A DNA stretch of 64,000 nt, from assembly GCF_001519065.1 (NCBI RefSeq), contig NZ_KQ954262.1:82546-146545 (forward strand), written 5' to 3'. The notes under the pieces were generated by a model that worked only from the letters and a program-made list of their open reading frames with translations, searched no databases and was not told where the DNA came from. Positions 8,080-17,253 of the stretch are shown piece after piece (position 1 is the first letter of the stretch; each line of letters opens with the position of its first letter). The translations under genes and the position numbers were made by a program. This stretch comes from Novosphingobium sp. FSW06-99. Its GTDB lineage: Bacteria > Pseudomonadota > Alphaproteobacteria > Sphingomonadales > Sphingomonadaceae.

Positions 8080-10464
8080 TCAATAACGGATCGTCAGATC
8101 CATCCCGATCGTGCGCGGCTGGTTGGTCACCACGCGGTTATAGGCGGCCACGTTGAACGACAGGATGTTCAGATAGGCCAGTTGGGCATGCACATTGGCC
8201 ACGTTGTTGACGAACGCGCCGACAGTCCAGCTATCCTTGCCCAGGTTGAAACGGATGTCGGTCAAGGCATAGCCGGGCAGCGCCTGATAGCCCGGCTGAA
8301 CCCCGTTGGTGCTGGCATTCAGTGTCAGTTCTTCGCGCGAATCCACATAGTTGTAGCTGATCCGGGCCGATCCGAGCAGACCATTGCCCAGCGATTGCGC
8401 ATAGGTCGCCGAACCCGTGACAGTCCAACGCGGAATGTTCAGCAACGGATCGCCATTGGTGATGAACGTCGACGGGCTGTCGGCGGCATATTGCGCATGC
8501 GCGAATCCGGCGCTGCCCGCGACCGTCAGGCCTTCATGCGACGTTGCGCCCTCGATCACTTTGACCGACACTTCGGCTTCGCCACCGTAGATGTTGGCCG
8601 GGGCCGAGTTGTCGGTATAGCTGAACCCGCACAGCAGATCGACGATGCTCTGCACGCCCTTCCAGTGTTCGTAATAGCCATCGCTGTTGAAGGTGATGCG
8701 CCCGTCAGCCGTCCTGGCCTTTTCACCGGCTTCGAAGTTCCACACCGAATCCGAATCATACGTCAGCGGGGTGGCGCCGCAGCCTGCCGTCGGCTGGTTC
8801 ACGCCCGAGGGGCGGAAACCCTTGGAGATAGTGCTGTACAACAGGACATCACGATCGACCTGATACGACAGGTTGAACTTGGGATTGACCCCGGTGTTCG
8901 ATTTGGCCAGCGGCACGGCCGAATTGTAGAGATTGGTGCCGTCGAACAGGAACCCGTTCTGAAAACTGGTCGCGGTGGTGTGGAAATCGTAATAGCGCAG
9001 GCCCACGGTCAATTTGAGATCGGGGGTGAACTTGTACGATGCTTCGCCAAACACGGCGAACTGCTTGATCGTGGTGGGTTCATCGATGGTGATCAGATTG
9101 GTGCCATCGCTCGCCTGCATCGCGGGCGATTCAAAAGCCAGCAGACCGGCGGTCGGTTCGTCCAGATAGAACTGCGATTTGAAATCGGAATAGAACAGGC
9201 CGACCAGCCAGTTAAATTTGCCCGTGCCATTCGATGCCACACGGAATTCTTCGCTGAATTGCTTCGAGGTATCGCGTTCGTTGTTGGTCGAGGCGCCCGC
9301 GCCGCCCTGGTCGGGATAGACGCTGCCGCCGAACACGCCAAGCGCCAGGTTTTCCGAGGCATCCTGGAACTGGTTTTCGGTGCGGTGCCAATAGGCCGTC
9401 GCCGACGTCACGTCAAAGCTGTCGGTGTGGTACTTGGCCACCACGCTGCCCAGGATGAATTCGTCGCTGATGCTTTCGGCGTTATCGAACGGCTGGTAAT
9501 GCGCCATCGTGCCTGGCACGCTGTCGAACGCGCTGTAACCGCCCTGATCGCCCTTTTGATACATGAACATCGGGGTGATCGTGAACGCGGTGTCGGGCTG
9601 ATAGGTCAGCGTGGCCCGCACCGAACGCGTGTGCGTGTCGTTGACATCGTGATGCACCGTGGTCGGCGCTTCATTGGTCGGCGCGCCGCGCGTCTGCGAA
9701 CCCGCCGGCTCGTTCCAGTCGTTGGGATTGGTGGTGGCGTTGTCGACGCCGATCACATCGCGATCGATCCAGCCGGTGGTATAGCCCACCGAACCGACCA
9801 GGCGCAGTGCCAACTGGCCGGGGATCAGCGGCACGTTGATCATCGCGTTTTCGGCGTTGTTGGCGCCATCGCCGCCCTTGGTGCCCGACACGCTGCCGTT
9901 CACGCTGGCTTCGATCTTGTCGAGATTGGGTTGCGCAGTGATCAGCTTGATCGCGCCGCCCATCGAGCCCGACCCATAGAGCGTGCCCTGCGGCCCGCGC
10001 AGCACTTCGACGCGCTGCAGGTCATAGAGATTGGGATCGATCACGACTTTGCCGTTCTGCGTGAACGAAGCCGCCGTCAGCGGGGTTTCATCGAGGAAGA
10101 AGCCGACGGTTGCCGCCGCGCCGCCCGAAGACGACAGTCCGCGCATTTCATATTCGGTCTGGCCAGGGCCGGCGGTGCGTTCGGAAATGCCCGGCACTTC
10201 CTGCGCGATCTTCGAAAAATCCGACGCGCCGCGCGCGGTCAGATCCGCACCCGACAGCGCGGTGATCGAGATCGGCGTCTTCTGCACGGTCGAACTGCGC
10301 TTTTCAGCGGTCACCACGATTTCGCCGGTGTCGGCAGGCGCAGCGGTGGTCGCGGCCTGCGCCAGCACCGGCGACGAAATGGTCAGCGATGCGCCGCACA
10401 GCAGCGCAACGCGCAGCGAATTTGCCAGCGCGATGCGGGCAATGGGTGTGATCTTTGTAGTCAT
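8080..10464 (-). CDS. TonB-dependent receptor
   Basis: A 794-residue outer-membrane active transporter. A signal peptide ends near VLAQA. It is followed by a TonB-box-like EIVVTAEKR, a plug domain with RVEVLRGPQGTLYGSGSMGGAI, and a 22-strand-type barrel ending in aromatic TIRY, as expected for insertion by the Bam machinery. The ATG at 10464 has a GGGAGGAA site just upstream; an upstream ATG would place about 37 extra residues before the signal peptide and is unlikely. The ligand is unknown. It lies downstream of an APC permease and a BetA-like oxidoreductase on the same strand, but a 361-base gap suggests its own promoter. Confidence 0.93.
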   Translation of the reverse strand: MTTKITPIARIALANSLRVALLCGASLTISSPVLAQAATTAAPADTGEIVVTAEKRSSTVQKTPISITALSGADLTARGASDFSKIAQEVPGISERTAGPGQTEYEMRGLSSSGGAAATVGFFLDETPLTAASFTQNGKVVIDPNLYDLQRVEVLRGPQGTLYGSGSMGGAIKLITAQPNLDKIEASVNGSVSGTKGGDGANNAENAMINVPLIPGQLALRLVGSVGYTTGWIDRDVIGVDNATTNPNDWNEPAGSQTRGAPTNEAPTTVHHDVNDTHTRSVRATLTYQPDTAFTITPMFMYQKGDQGGYSAFDSVPGTMAHYQPFDNAESISDEFILGSVVAKYHTDSFDVTSATAYWHRTENQFQDASENLALGVFGGSVYPDQGGAGASTNNERDTSKQFSEEFRVASNGTGKFNWLVGLFYSDFKSQFYLDEPTAGLLAFESPAMQASDGTNLITIDEPTTIKQFAVFGEASYKFTPDLKLTVGLRYYDFHTTATSFQNGFLFDGTNLYNSAVPLAKSNTGVNPKFNLSYQVDRDVLLYSTISKGFRPSGVNQPTAGCGATPLTYDSDSVWNFEAGEKARTADGRITFNSDGYYEHWKGVQSIVDLLCGFSYTDNSAPANIYGGEAEVSVKVIEGATSHEGLTVAGSAGFAHAQYAADSPSTFITNGDPLLNIPRWTVTGSATYAQSLGNGLLGSARISYNYVDSREELTLNASTNGVQPGYQALPGYALTDIRFNLGKDSWTVGAFVNNVANVHAQLAYLNILSFNVAAYNRVVTNQPRTIGMDLTIRY

Positions 10465-10825
10465 GTTTCCTCCCTGCGGTTCACAGGGTTCGACACCTTT
10501 CGGCCGATTTGCCGATAAGCTGCCTGGTGTCGCATTCGGACGAATGGACGCGGGCCCCGCCGCATGGCAGAGCACCAGACATCCCGTTCCCTCATCGTCC
10601 GGCTATCGCGACAAACCCTGCGATTCCAGTGGTGAACCGCCTGTGCGCCCACCCCACAGGCTTGTCAAAGCGCACCAAAGGTCAAGCCCGAACCGACTTT
10701 CCTCGAGTTCAAGTATAAATTTCAAAAAATCAGAAACTTACCTTAGAAGGGTGGTTATCACCACAGCGTGTGAGCTGCCACTTTGGACATAGTCTGTGAT
10801 CGAACAGCCACAGTCCTTGGGCGGG
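10465..10825. other. 361-base gap with receptor leader and short dyad
   Basis: No convincing gene. It contains the Shine-Dalgarno and presumed promoter region of the TonB receptor, an AT-rich stretch at about 10700-10750, and the dyad GTGGTTATCACCAC at 10754-10767, which could be an operator. No clear terminator follows the APC permease stop. Confidence 0.5.
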
Positions 10826-12511
10826 TCAGACAAGCCGTGCCAGCAAATGCGCGGTCACGATCACCCCCGCACACGCCGCCAGCGCAACCCACGGCAACAG
10901 ACCGGCGGTGCGAGTCATCCGCCCGCGCGCATCGCGGGCATAATCATCGACCAGCGCATGCGGAAACACGCCCTTGTCCTGCACATAGTGGCGAAAGGCA
11001 AACACCGGCAGGATCAGCAACAGCGCGATCAACCCATTGCGCAAGGTACCCGCCCCCCACACATCGGCGCCCGCCCCCATGAAAGCCATGTTGATAAACC
11101 CGAACACGCAGCCCATCGTCAACAGCCAGGTCGGGGCGCGAAACGGCCGCTCGCGCTCGGGCCGGTCGATCCGGTGAATCCACCCGGCCTGCAGATTGAG
11201 GAAATTGAACGCCAGATAACAGACGTTGCTGATCATCAGCACCGCGAAATAGTCCGACGCCATCAGCAGCACCAGGTTGAACACCAGATCGGTCCACATC
11301 GCGGCGGTCGGCGCGCCGTGGCTGTTCACGCGGCTGAGATATTTGGGCAGCCAGCCATCGACCGACGCCTGATAGAGCGTGCGCGACGATCCCATCATCG
11401 ATGTCATGACGATCAGCAGCAGCGACAGGATCAGCATGGCGATGAACAAGTTGGCCACCAGAATGCCGATATGGCTGGTGGCGACAATGCCAAAACCCTT
11501 GACCACGATCCCGGCCAGCGCCTGCGCCACGCCCGATCCGTCATAGATTGCCGGGGTGAGCATCCCTTGCAGGCCAAGCGAACCCTGGAACGCCAGCGGC
11601 ACCAGCGTGAAGATCAGGATGCACAGCAGGCCCGAGGCAATGATCGCGCGCGGCGTATCGCGCGCCGGGTTGCGGAATTCGCGCGTATAGCACACCGCTG
11701 TTTCAAACCCGTAGGTCGACCAGCCGGCGCCAAACATCGCGCCCATCAGCAGTGTCAGGCCAAACCCGTCCCAACGCCCGAAATGCGATCCGCCCGCCGC
11801 ATCGCGCACCATCGGCAGCAGCGGAAACAGGTGGTCGCGCGGCAAGTCTCCGGTGATCAGCGGCACCAGCCCGACCAGGATCAACGGCGCAAGGCAGGCC
11901 ACCGCCAGAATTTTCTGAAAATAGGCCGCGCGCGCCGCACCGTGGTGTTGCAAGGCAAAAGTCAGCAACAGGAACGCGGTGGCAATCAGCGACACCGCGT
12001 TGATCCGCAAGGTCAGCCCGGCGCGCACAAAACCCAGATCAAGCAACGGGATCTGCCAGTGATTGACCGCCGCATCGGGTGCAAACAGCGCCGCCATGAT
12101 ATAGCCCGCGCCCAGACTGGTGCCCAGCGTCAGCACCGGCGACCACGCCAGCCAGTTGGCCCACACCGACACCGGCGCGACGAATTTGCTGTAGGGCAGC
12201 CAGGCCGCGGCGCCATAGACCGAAGCCCCGCCCGACTTGTGCGGATAGAGCCCGGCAATCTCGGCATAGACGAAGCTTTGCACAAACCCCATCAGGATCG
12301 AGGCGATCCACACCACCCAGCTCGGCTGGCCAATCGTGGCGGCAATCCCGCCCATCGTCAGCAGCACGCCCGCCGGCACCCCCGACGAAGCCCAGAACGC
12401 GCCCTTCCAGTCGAGTTCGCGGTGCAATTCGCCAGTGCCCACATCCCCATGCGGCGGGTGGAGAATGTCCCCCGGCAGGGCCTGCGCGATATCGATATCC
12501 TCGCCAATCAT
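10826..12511 (-). CDS. APC-superfamily amino acid/amine permease
   Basis: A 561-residue inner-membrane transporter with about twelve hydrophobic segments. These include the first-helix glycine-rich stretch GVPAGVLLTMGGIAATIG and a YAEIAGLYPHKSGGASVYGAA region typical of APC permeases. A central FGAGWSTYGFETAVCYTREFRNPARDTP segment is characteristic of eukaryote-like amino acid/amine transporters in this superfamily. The ATG at 12511 gives a 14-base gap to the stop of the BetA-like gene, with AGGA upstream. It likely imports an amino acid, choline-like or polyamine-like substrate that the neighbouring oxidoreductase handles. The substrate is not readable from sequence. Confidence 0.85.
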   Translation of the reverse strand: MIGEDIDIAQALPGDILHPPHGDVGTGELHRELDWKGAFWASSGVPAGVLLTMGGIAATIGQPSWVVWIASILMGFVQSFVYAEIAGLYPHKSGGASVYGAAAWLPYSKFVAPVSVWANWLAWSPVLTLGTSLGAGYIMAALFAPDAAVNHWQIPLLDLGFVRAGLTLRINAVSLIATAFLLLTFALQHHGAARAAYFQKILAVACLAPLILVGLVPLITGDLPRDHLFPLLPMVRDAAGGSHFGRWDGFGLTLLMGAMFGAGWSTYGFETAVCYTREFRNPARDTPRAIIASGLLCILIFTLVPLAFQGSLGLQGMLTPAIYDGSGVAQALAGIVVKGFGIVATSHIGILVANLFIAMLILSLLLIVMTSMMGSSRTLYQASVDGWLPKYLSRVNSHGAPTAAMWTDLVFNLVLLMASDYFAVLMISNVCYLAFNFLNLQAGWIHRIDRPERERPFRAPTWLLTMGCVFGFINMAFMGAGADVWGAGTLRNGLIALLLILPVFAFRHYVQDKGVFPHALVDDYARDARGRMTRTAGLLPWVALAACAGVIVTAHLLARLV

Positions 12512-12525
12512 GTGTTGTGGTTTTC

Positions 12526-14193
12526 CTAGCGCTGGCGGGTTTCCCAATCGGGATGGACAAAATAAGGCTCGTTCGACGGCGGCAGCATCGGGCGGCCCAT
12601 GATATGGTCAGCCCCCTTTTCGCCGATCATGATGCTGGGCGCATTCAGATTGCCCGTGGTAACCGAAGGCATCACCGAACTGTCGACAATGCGCAAGCCT
12701 TCGACGCCGATCACGCGCAATTCGGGATCGACCACCGCCATGGGATCATCGGTCCGGCCTATCCGGCAGGTGCATGACGGGTGCAATGCGCTTTCGACAT
12801 TGTTGGCGATGAATGCATCGATCGCCTCATCGGTCACGCAATCGGCGCCCGGCTGGATTTCGCGCCCGCGATAGGGCGCAAACGCCGGTTGCTGGAAAAT
12901 CTCGCGAGTCAGCCGCACGCAGGCGCGCATTTCCGCCCAGTCATCGGGATGGCTCATGTAATTGAAACGGATCACCGGCTTGTCATGCGGATCGGCGCTG
13001 CGCAGCGTGACGGTGCCCCGGCTTTTGGACCGCATCGGGCCGACATGGGCCTGAAACCCGTGTTCGGTGGCCAGCGACGATCCATCGTAATTGATCGCCA
13101 TCGGAAAGAAATGGTATTGGATGTCGGGATATTTGATCCCGGCGCGGCTGCGGATGAAGCCGCAGCTTTCGAAATGGTTCGTCGCGCCAGGCCCGGTGCG
13201 GCGCAGCAGCCATTCCGCCCCGACCATTGCCTTGCCCAGCAGATTGGCCTTGCCAAACAACGTGATCGGCTGGGTGCAGGCCATCTGGAAATAGAATTCG
13301 AGGTGATCCTGCAAGTTGGCGCCGACCCCGGGCCGATCGGCCAGCACGGCAATGCCGTGTTCGGCCAGTTCGGCCGCGGGGCCGATCCCCGACAGTTTGA
13401 GCAATTGCACCGAATTGATCGGCCCGCCCGACAGGATCACTTCGCGGCCCGCGCGCGCCACGTGCCGCCGTCCGCCGTGTTCGTATTCGATGCCCACCGC
13501 ACGCGTGCCTTCGAACACGATGCGCGTGGCCAGCGCGTGCTGGATCACCGTCAGATTGGGGCGCTTGACCGCATCATAGAGATAGGCCTTGGCCGACGAA
13601 CAGCGTTCGCCATCGCGCACGGTCATGTCCATGCGACCGAACCCTTCCTGGCGGAACCCGTTGTAATCCTCGGTCAATTCATATCCCGCCTCGACCGCGG
13701 CGTCCTGCCAGGCCTGGTGCAGTGGATTGTCGAGCGTGCCATATGTCGTCGACAGCGGGCCATCGCCGCCGCGATAGGCATTGCCGCCCTCCTTGCGCGT
13801 TTCCGACCGCTTGAAATAGGGCAGCACTTGCGCATAACCCCAGCCGCGCGCGCCCTCTTCTTCCCACCGTTCGAAATCGAGCGGATTGCCGCGCACATAG
13901 ACCAGCCCGTTGATCGACGATGATCCGCCCAGTCCTTTGCCGCGCGGGCAATGCAATTGCCGGTTGTTGAGATGCGGTTCGGGCTCGCTTTCGTAGTGCC
14001 AGTTCCACCGCTTGGTGTTCATCGGATAGGCGAGCGCAGCCGGCATCTGGATATAGATCGACCGGTCCGACCCGCCGAATTCGAGCAGCAGCACGCGGGT
14101 CTTGCCGTCTTCGGTCAGGCGATTGGCCAGCACGCACCCCGCGCTGCCCGCGCCCACCACGATATAGTCATACTGCGGTTCATCAGATGGCAT
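12526..14193 (-). CDS. GMC-family oxidoreductase, BetA (choline dehydrogenase)-like
   Basis: A 555-residue FAD enzyme. The dinucleotide-binding motif VVGAGSAGCVLANRL is at residues 12-26, followed by RGKGLGGSSSINGLVYVRGN, NHFESCGFIRSR and a C-terminal NLNAPSIMIGEKGADHI. Overall layout closely follows E. coli choline dehydrogenase BetA. The catalytic-His region reads HPSCTCRIG, where BetA has HPCGTCKMG. It would oxidise a primary alcohol and pass electrons to the respiratory chain. No betaine-aldehyde dehydrogenase (betB), betI or betT lies next to it, so choline is only one candidate. It is co-directional with the APC permease 14 bases downstream. Confidence 0.88.
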   Translation of the reverse strand: MPSDEPQYDYIVVGAGSAGCVLANRLTEDGKTRVLLLEFGGSDRSIYIQMPAALAYPMNTKRWNWHYESEPEPHLNNRQLHCPRGKGLGGSSSINGLVYVRGNPLDFERWEEEGARGWGYAQVLPYFKRSETRKEGGNAYRGGDGPLSTTYGTLDNPLHQAWQDAAVEAGYELTEDYNGFRQEGFGRMDMTVRDGERCSSAKAYLYDAVKRPNLTVIQHALATRIVFEGTRAVGIEYEHGGRRHVARAGREVILSGGPINSVQLLKLSGIGPAAELAEHGIAVLADRPGVGANLQDHLEFYFQMACTQPITLFGKANLLGKAMVGAEWLLRRTGPGATNHFESCGFIRSRAGIKYPDIQYHFFPMAINYDGSSLATEHGFQAHVGPMRSKSRGTVTLRSADPHDKPVIRFNYMSHPDDWAEMRACVRLTREIFQQPAFAPYRGREIQPGADCVTDEAIDAFIANNVESALHPSCTCRIGRTDDPMAVVDPELRVIGVEGLRIVDSSVMPSVTTGNLNAPSIMIGEKGADHIMGRPMLPPSNEPYFVHPDWETRQR

Positions 14194-14412
14194 CGTGTCA
14201 ATCCGGGATTATGGTGATCGCAACATCGTGCCATATTCTGCGCCGCCATCAAGGCCGACGGAATTTCCGCAGTCACGCGGCGCACCTGAAATTAGATCAT
14301 CCTTTTCAATGTCTTGATAGATATTTTTCAATCCATTTTCCGAATTATAGACATTAGAATATCTGATTTCGTTTGGAGCGACGACCGAAGCGCCGAACCG
14401 CGCCGTTTTCAA
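14194..14412. other. Gap upstream of the BetA-like gene
   Basis: Together with the repeat unit and a short tail this makes a 421-base stretch without a gene. The part at 14280-14380 is AT-rich compared with its surroundings and probably holds the promoter of the BetA-APC operon. No protein-coding frame or RNA gene was recognised. Confidence 0.5.
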
Positions 14413-14592
14413 TCCTCCCCGGCACGGCGAGGGGGACCGCCCGAAGGGTGGTGGAGCGGGTTTTCGGCTTGGTAAGACCTTGAAAATACGCGAAACATGC
14501 CCGATGGCGCATCCCACCACCGCCGGACTGCGCAATCCGGCGGTGCCCCTCCACCACGCTTCGCGTGGTCCCCCTCCCCGTGCCGGGGAGGA
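14413..14592. repeat. REPIN-like inverted repeat pair
   Basis: Element A (14413-14460) and element B (14546-14592) are about 47-base imperfect inverted copies of each other. Both contain the CCTCCCC...GGGGAGG head and a GACC...GGTGGAG arm. Differences inside the arms look compensatory: B can fold as ACCACGC-TTC-GCGTGGT. Between them a further hairpin pairs CACCGCCGGA (14518-14527) with TCCGGCGGTG (14536-14545). The unit sits just beyond the 3' end of a TonB receptor gene and matches the pattern of a REP doublet. Confidence 0.7.
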
Positions 14593-14614
14593 TTTACAGG
14601 CGACGCCGCCGGGA

Positions 14615-17080
14615 TCAGTACCGCGCGCTCAGTTTCAGGCCGAATTGCTGCGGCTTGATCGGATAGTTGCGCGCATAGGCGCCGCAGATCGACGGGACGC
14701 AGATCGAATTGATGCTGATGATCCCGCGTTCGTCGGTCAGGTTCTGGATGAACGCCTCGATCGTATAGCGGCTGAATTTGGCCCCCGCGCTCAGATCGAG
14801 CGTCGAGAATGCCGCCGTATCGGGCAGGAACGGTTGCCCGGTGTTGTGATCGATCAGCAGGTACGAGCTGGAGCTGGACTGGTGGCTGCCGGTCAACTGC
14901 AGCCAGGCCTTGGCGCTGGCGACATCGAAATCATACCGCACGGTCAGGTTGCCCTTGAACCGCGGCTGGATCGGCAGATGCGTGCCGACCGGGGCGCAAT
15001 CCTGCGACCCGTCCGAATTGTAGTTGCAGAACTGGGTCTTGAGCTGGGCATCGATATAGGTGCCCGAACCCGACAGGGTGATCGGCAACAGGCGCAAGGT
15101 GAAGTTGCCCTCGATCCCCTTGATCTGCGATTCGCCGACATTGTACGTCGCGACAACCCCGTCATCGCCCTGCGGTGCCAGCCCGAACTGCATGTTGTGC
15201 CAGTTTTCGAGGAACGCCGCGCCATCGATGGTCAGCTTGCGGCCAAACCACTGCGTCTTTGCGCCGACTTCAAAGTTGTCGAGCTTGTCCGCACCGTATG
15301 GCGCCACCCCGGGCAGGCGGTTGGTGCCGCCCGGACGGAACCCGGTCGAGTAGGTAAAATAGACCATCTTGTCGGGCTGGACCTTCCAGCTCAGGTTCAC
15401 CTTGTGCGTCTCGCCATTCTGCTTGATCGTGCGGTTGAACAATTCGCACGGCGCGGTCGCCCCGGTGCCGAGCAGACATTTCGAACCTGGTGAAACCTGC
15501 GTGCTGTCGTCGGTCACCGCGCCCGCCAGGCCGGAAAAGCCCGACAGCGAATTGCGGGTGATGAAATAGCGGATGCCCGCATCGAGTGTCAGATTGCCGG
15601 TCAGATCATACGAACCATCGGCGAATGCGGCATAGTCACGATCGACGCGATAGACCCGCGTGCAATAGATATCATCGCCGCAGGTCGGCACCGAGGCCGC
15701 ATCGGCATTGCCGTTGGCCGCGATCACCGATCCCGTTCCGGAAATCGCCGTCGGTTCGCCCGACAGGCCGGGGATGGTGTAATCCGCCAGAATCTTGTCG
15801 GTCTGGCGCTCGACAAACAGCCCGCCGGTCACATGCCAGGCCAGGCCCGCCGGCGACGACACCCGCAATTCATTGTTGAACTTTGAATAGATGTCCTTGC
15901 CGGTATAGTTCTGCGTCGGGTTGAGGTTGTTGCCCTTGCCATCGAAGAACGTGGCATATTGCGGCGACACGGCATCATAGGCGACGGTATAGGCCGAATA
16001 GTCCTGCACGACTTTGGCGGTGCGCGCGAAATAGCCGCCCGCATAAGTCACGTCCCAGGTGCCGATCTTGCCCTTGATGGTCAGCGCGGCCTGGACCCAT
16101 TCGTCGCTGCCATATTCGGGCGTGTAGTCCTGCACTTGCAGATCGCCGACGCTGGGGTCGTAGAGATAGGTGCCGTGGCTGTTCTGGTGCTGGTAGACCA
16201 CCGAAGGTTCCAGATACCAGTCGCCAAGCTGAATGCCGATCGCGGCACGGCCCCCGGCGGTTTCGGTGTCGTTGAAATTCTTCTTCACATATTGCGCGTT
16301 GGACACCGGCCCATACGTGGCAGGATTGCCGTTCTGGTCGAGCACCTGATACGTGCGCGTGCCGGGCACATTGCTGATATAGCCGCCATCGCGTTCATAG
16401 AACGCCGATGCGCGCAAGGCCACGCCCGCGGCCAGCGGCACGTTGACAAAGCCCTCGACCGTTCCGCCCGACGAATTGCTGCCCTTGCCATAGGTCGTGC
16501 CGGTCACGTCGAAACCGGCTTCGAGTTTGTCGGCGTTGGGCTTCTTTGTGATCAGACGCAGCGTACCCGACAGCGACGACGATCCGAACAGCGTGCCTTG
16601 CGGCCCTGACAACGCCTCGACCCGTTCCATGTCATAGATATGCAGGTCGGGCGCGCCGCCGATCGTGGTCAGCGGGATTTCATCGAGATAGAGCGCGCTG
16701 GTCGGCTGCGGCCCCGAATGGCTGCCATTGGCGTCCGACCCGCTCGACACGCCACGGAAATAGATCTGCGACTGGCCAGGGCCGAACGACTGAAAGCTGA
16801 CACTGGGCAACAGCTTGGCATAGTCGTCAAAGCTGGAAATCTGGTTTTCTTCCAGTTTCTTGGAATTGAACGCCTCGATCGAGATCGGCACGTCCTGCAG
16901 ATATTGCGCACGCTTTTGCGCGGTCACCACGATTTCCGGGCTGGCATCGGTGGCGGTGGCGGCACTGGCCGCAGGGGCCTGACCATCGGCGGCAAATGCC
17001 TGCGTCCCGGCCAGCATCGATCCGCCCAACAGTGCCGAAACCAGCGCCGCCCGACCGACCCCACGTGCGTTCAACCTCAT
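14615..17080 (-). CDS. TonB-dependent receptor
   Basis: An 821-residue outer-membrane receptor. A signal peptide ends near QAFAA. EIVVTAQKR follows as the TonB-box-like element, then a plug with ERVEALSGPQGTLFGSSSLSGTLRLIT and a barrel ending in SARY. The ATG at 17080 is chosen because AAGGGA lies upstream and the signal peptide starts there; an upstream ATG would add 20 residues. It lies 173 bases downstream of another receptor on the same strand, so they may share a transcript. The plug has SGPQGT where most relatives have RGPQGT. The ligand is unknown. Confidence 0.92.
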   Translation of the reverse strand: MRLNARGVGRAALVSALLGGSMLAGTQAFAADGQAPAASAATATDASPEIVVTAQKRAQYLQDVPISIEAFNSKKLEENQISSFDDYAKLLPSVSFQSFGPGQSQIYFRGVSSGSDANGSHSGPQPTSALYLDEIPLTTIGGAPDLHIYDMERVEALSGPQGTLFGSSSLSGTLRLITKKPNADKLEAGFDVTGTTYGKGSNSSGGTVEGFVNVPLAAGVALRASAFYERDGGYISNVPGTRTYQVLDQNGNPATYGPVSNAQYVKKNFNDTETAGGRAAIGIQLGDWYLEPSVVYQHQNSHGTYLYDPSVGDLQVQDYTPEYGSDEWVQAALTIKGKIGTWDVTYAGGYFARTAKVVQDYSAYTVAYDAVSPQYATFFDGKGNNLNPTQNYTGKDIYSKFNNELRVSSPAGLAWHVTGGLFVERQTDKILADYTIPGLSGEPTAISGTGSVIAANGNADAASVPTCGDDIYCTRVYRVDRDYAAFADGSYDLTGNLTLDAGIRYFITRNSLSGFSGLAGAVTDDSTQVSPGSKCLLGTGATAPCELFNRTIKQNGETHKVNLSWKVQPDKMVYFTYSTGFRPGGTNRLPGVAPYGADKLDNFEVGAKTQWFGRKLTIDGAAFLENWHNMQFGLAPQGDDGVVATYNVGESQIKGIEGNFTLRLLPITLSGSGTYIDAQLKTQFCNYNSDGSQDCAPVGTHLPIQPRFKGNLTVRYDFDVASAKAWLQLTGSHQSSSSSYLLIDHNTGQPFLPDTAAFSTLDLSAGAKFSRYTIEAFIQNLTDERGIISINSICVPSICGAYARNYPIKPQQFGLKLSARY

Positions 17081-17253
17081 GTCAATTCCCTTTGAAATCT
17101 TTTTTGCTGCGCCGGACGCTGCACCAGCGCGCGTGCGCATGCAAGACTGGCAGGTCGAAAGATCACAGAGTGATGCATGAAATCAACGTTCTTGACCAAC
17201 GTGCAACCCGATCCACCCGTGCCTCAACACGGGCGGATCGGGGGTCTGCCGGT

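Noticed and set aside
8182..10518. Long plus-strand frame opposite a TonB receptor
   Set aside because: The receptor has a signal peptide, plug and terminal aromatic residue. The opposite frame has no recognisable fold and is a GC-skew shadow.
10796..12529. Plus-strand frame opposite the APC permease
   Set aside because: Gln/His/Arg-rich sequence typical of the antisense of a membrane protein; no motif.
12526..14193. Naming the GMC gene betA outright
   Set aside because: Similarity is strong, but the lack of bet neighbours and the changed catalytic-His block leave the substrate open.
14194..14614. Possible small RNA or tRNA in the 421-base gap
   Set aside because: No cloverleaf or CCA-type end is visible; the structure is explained by the inverted REP-type repeats.
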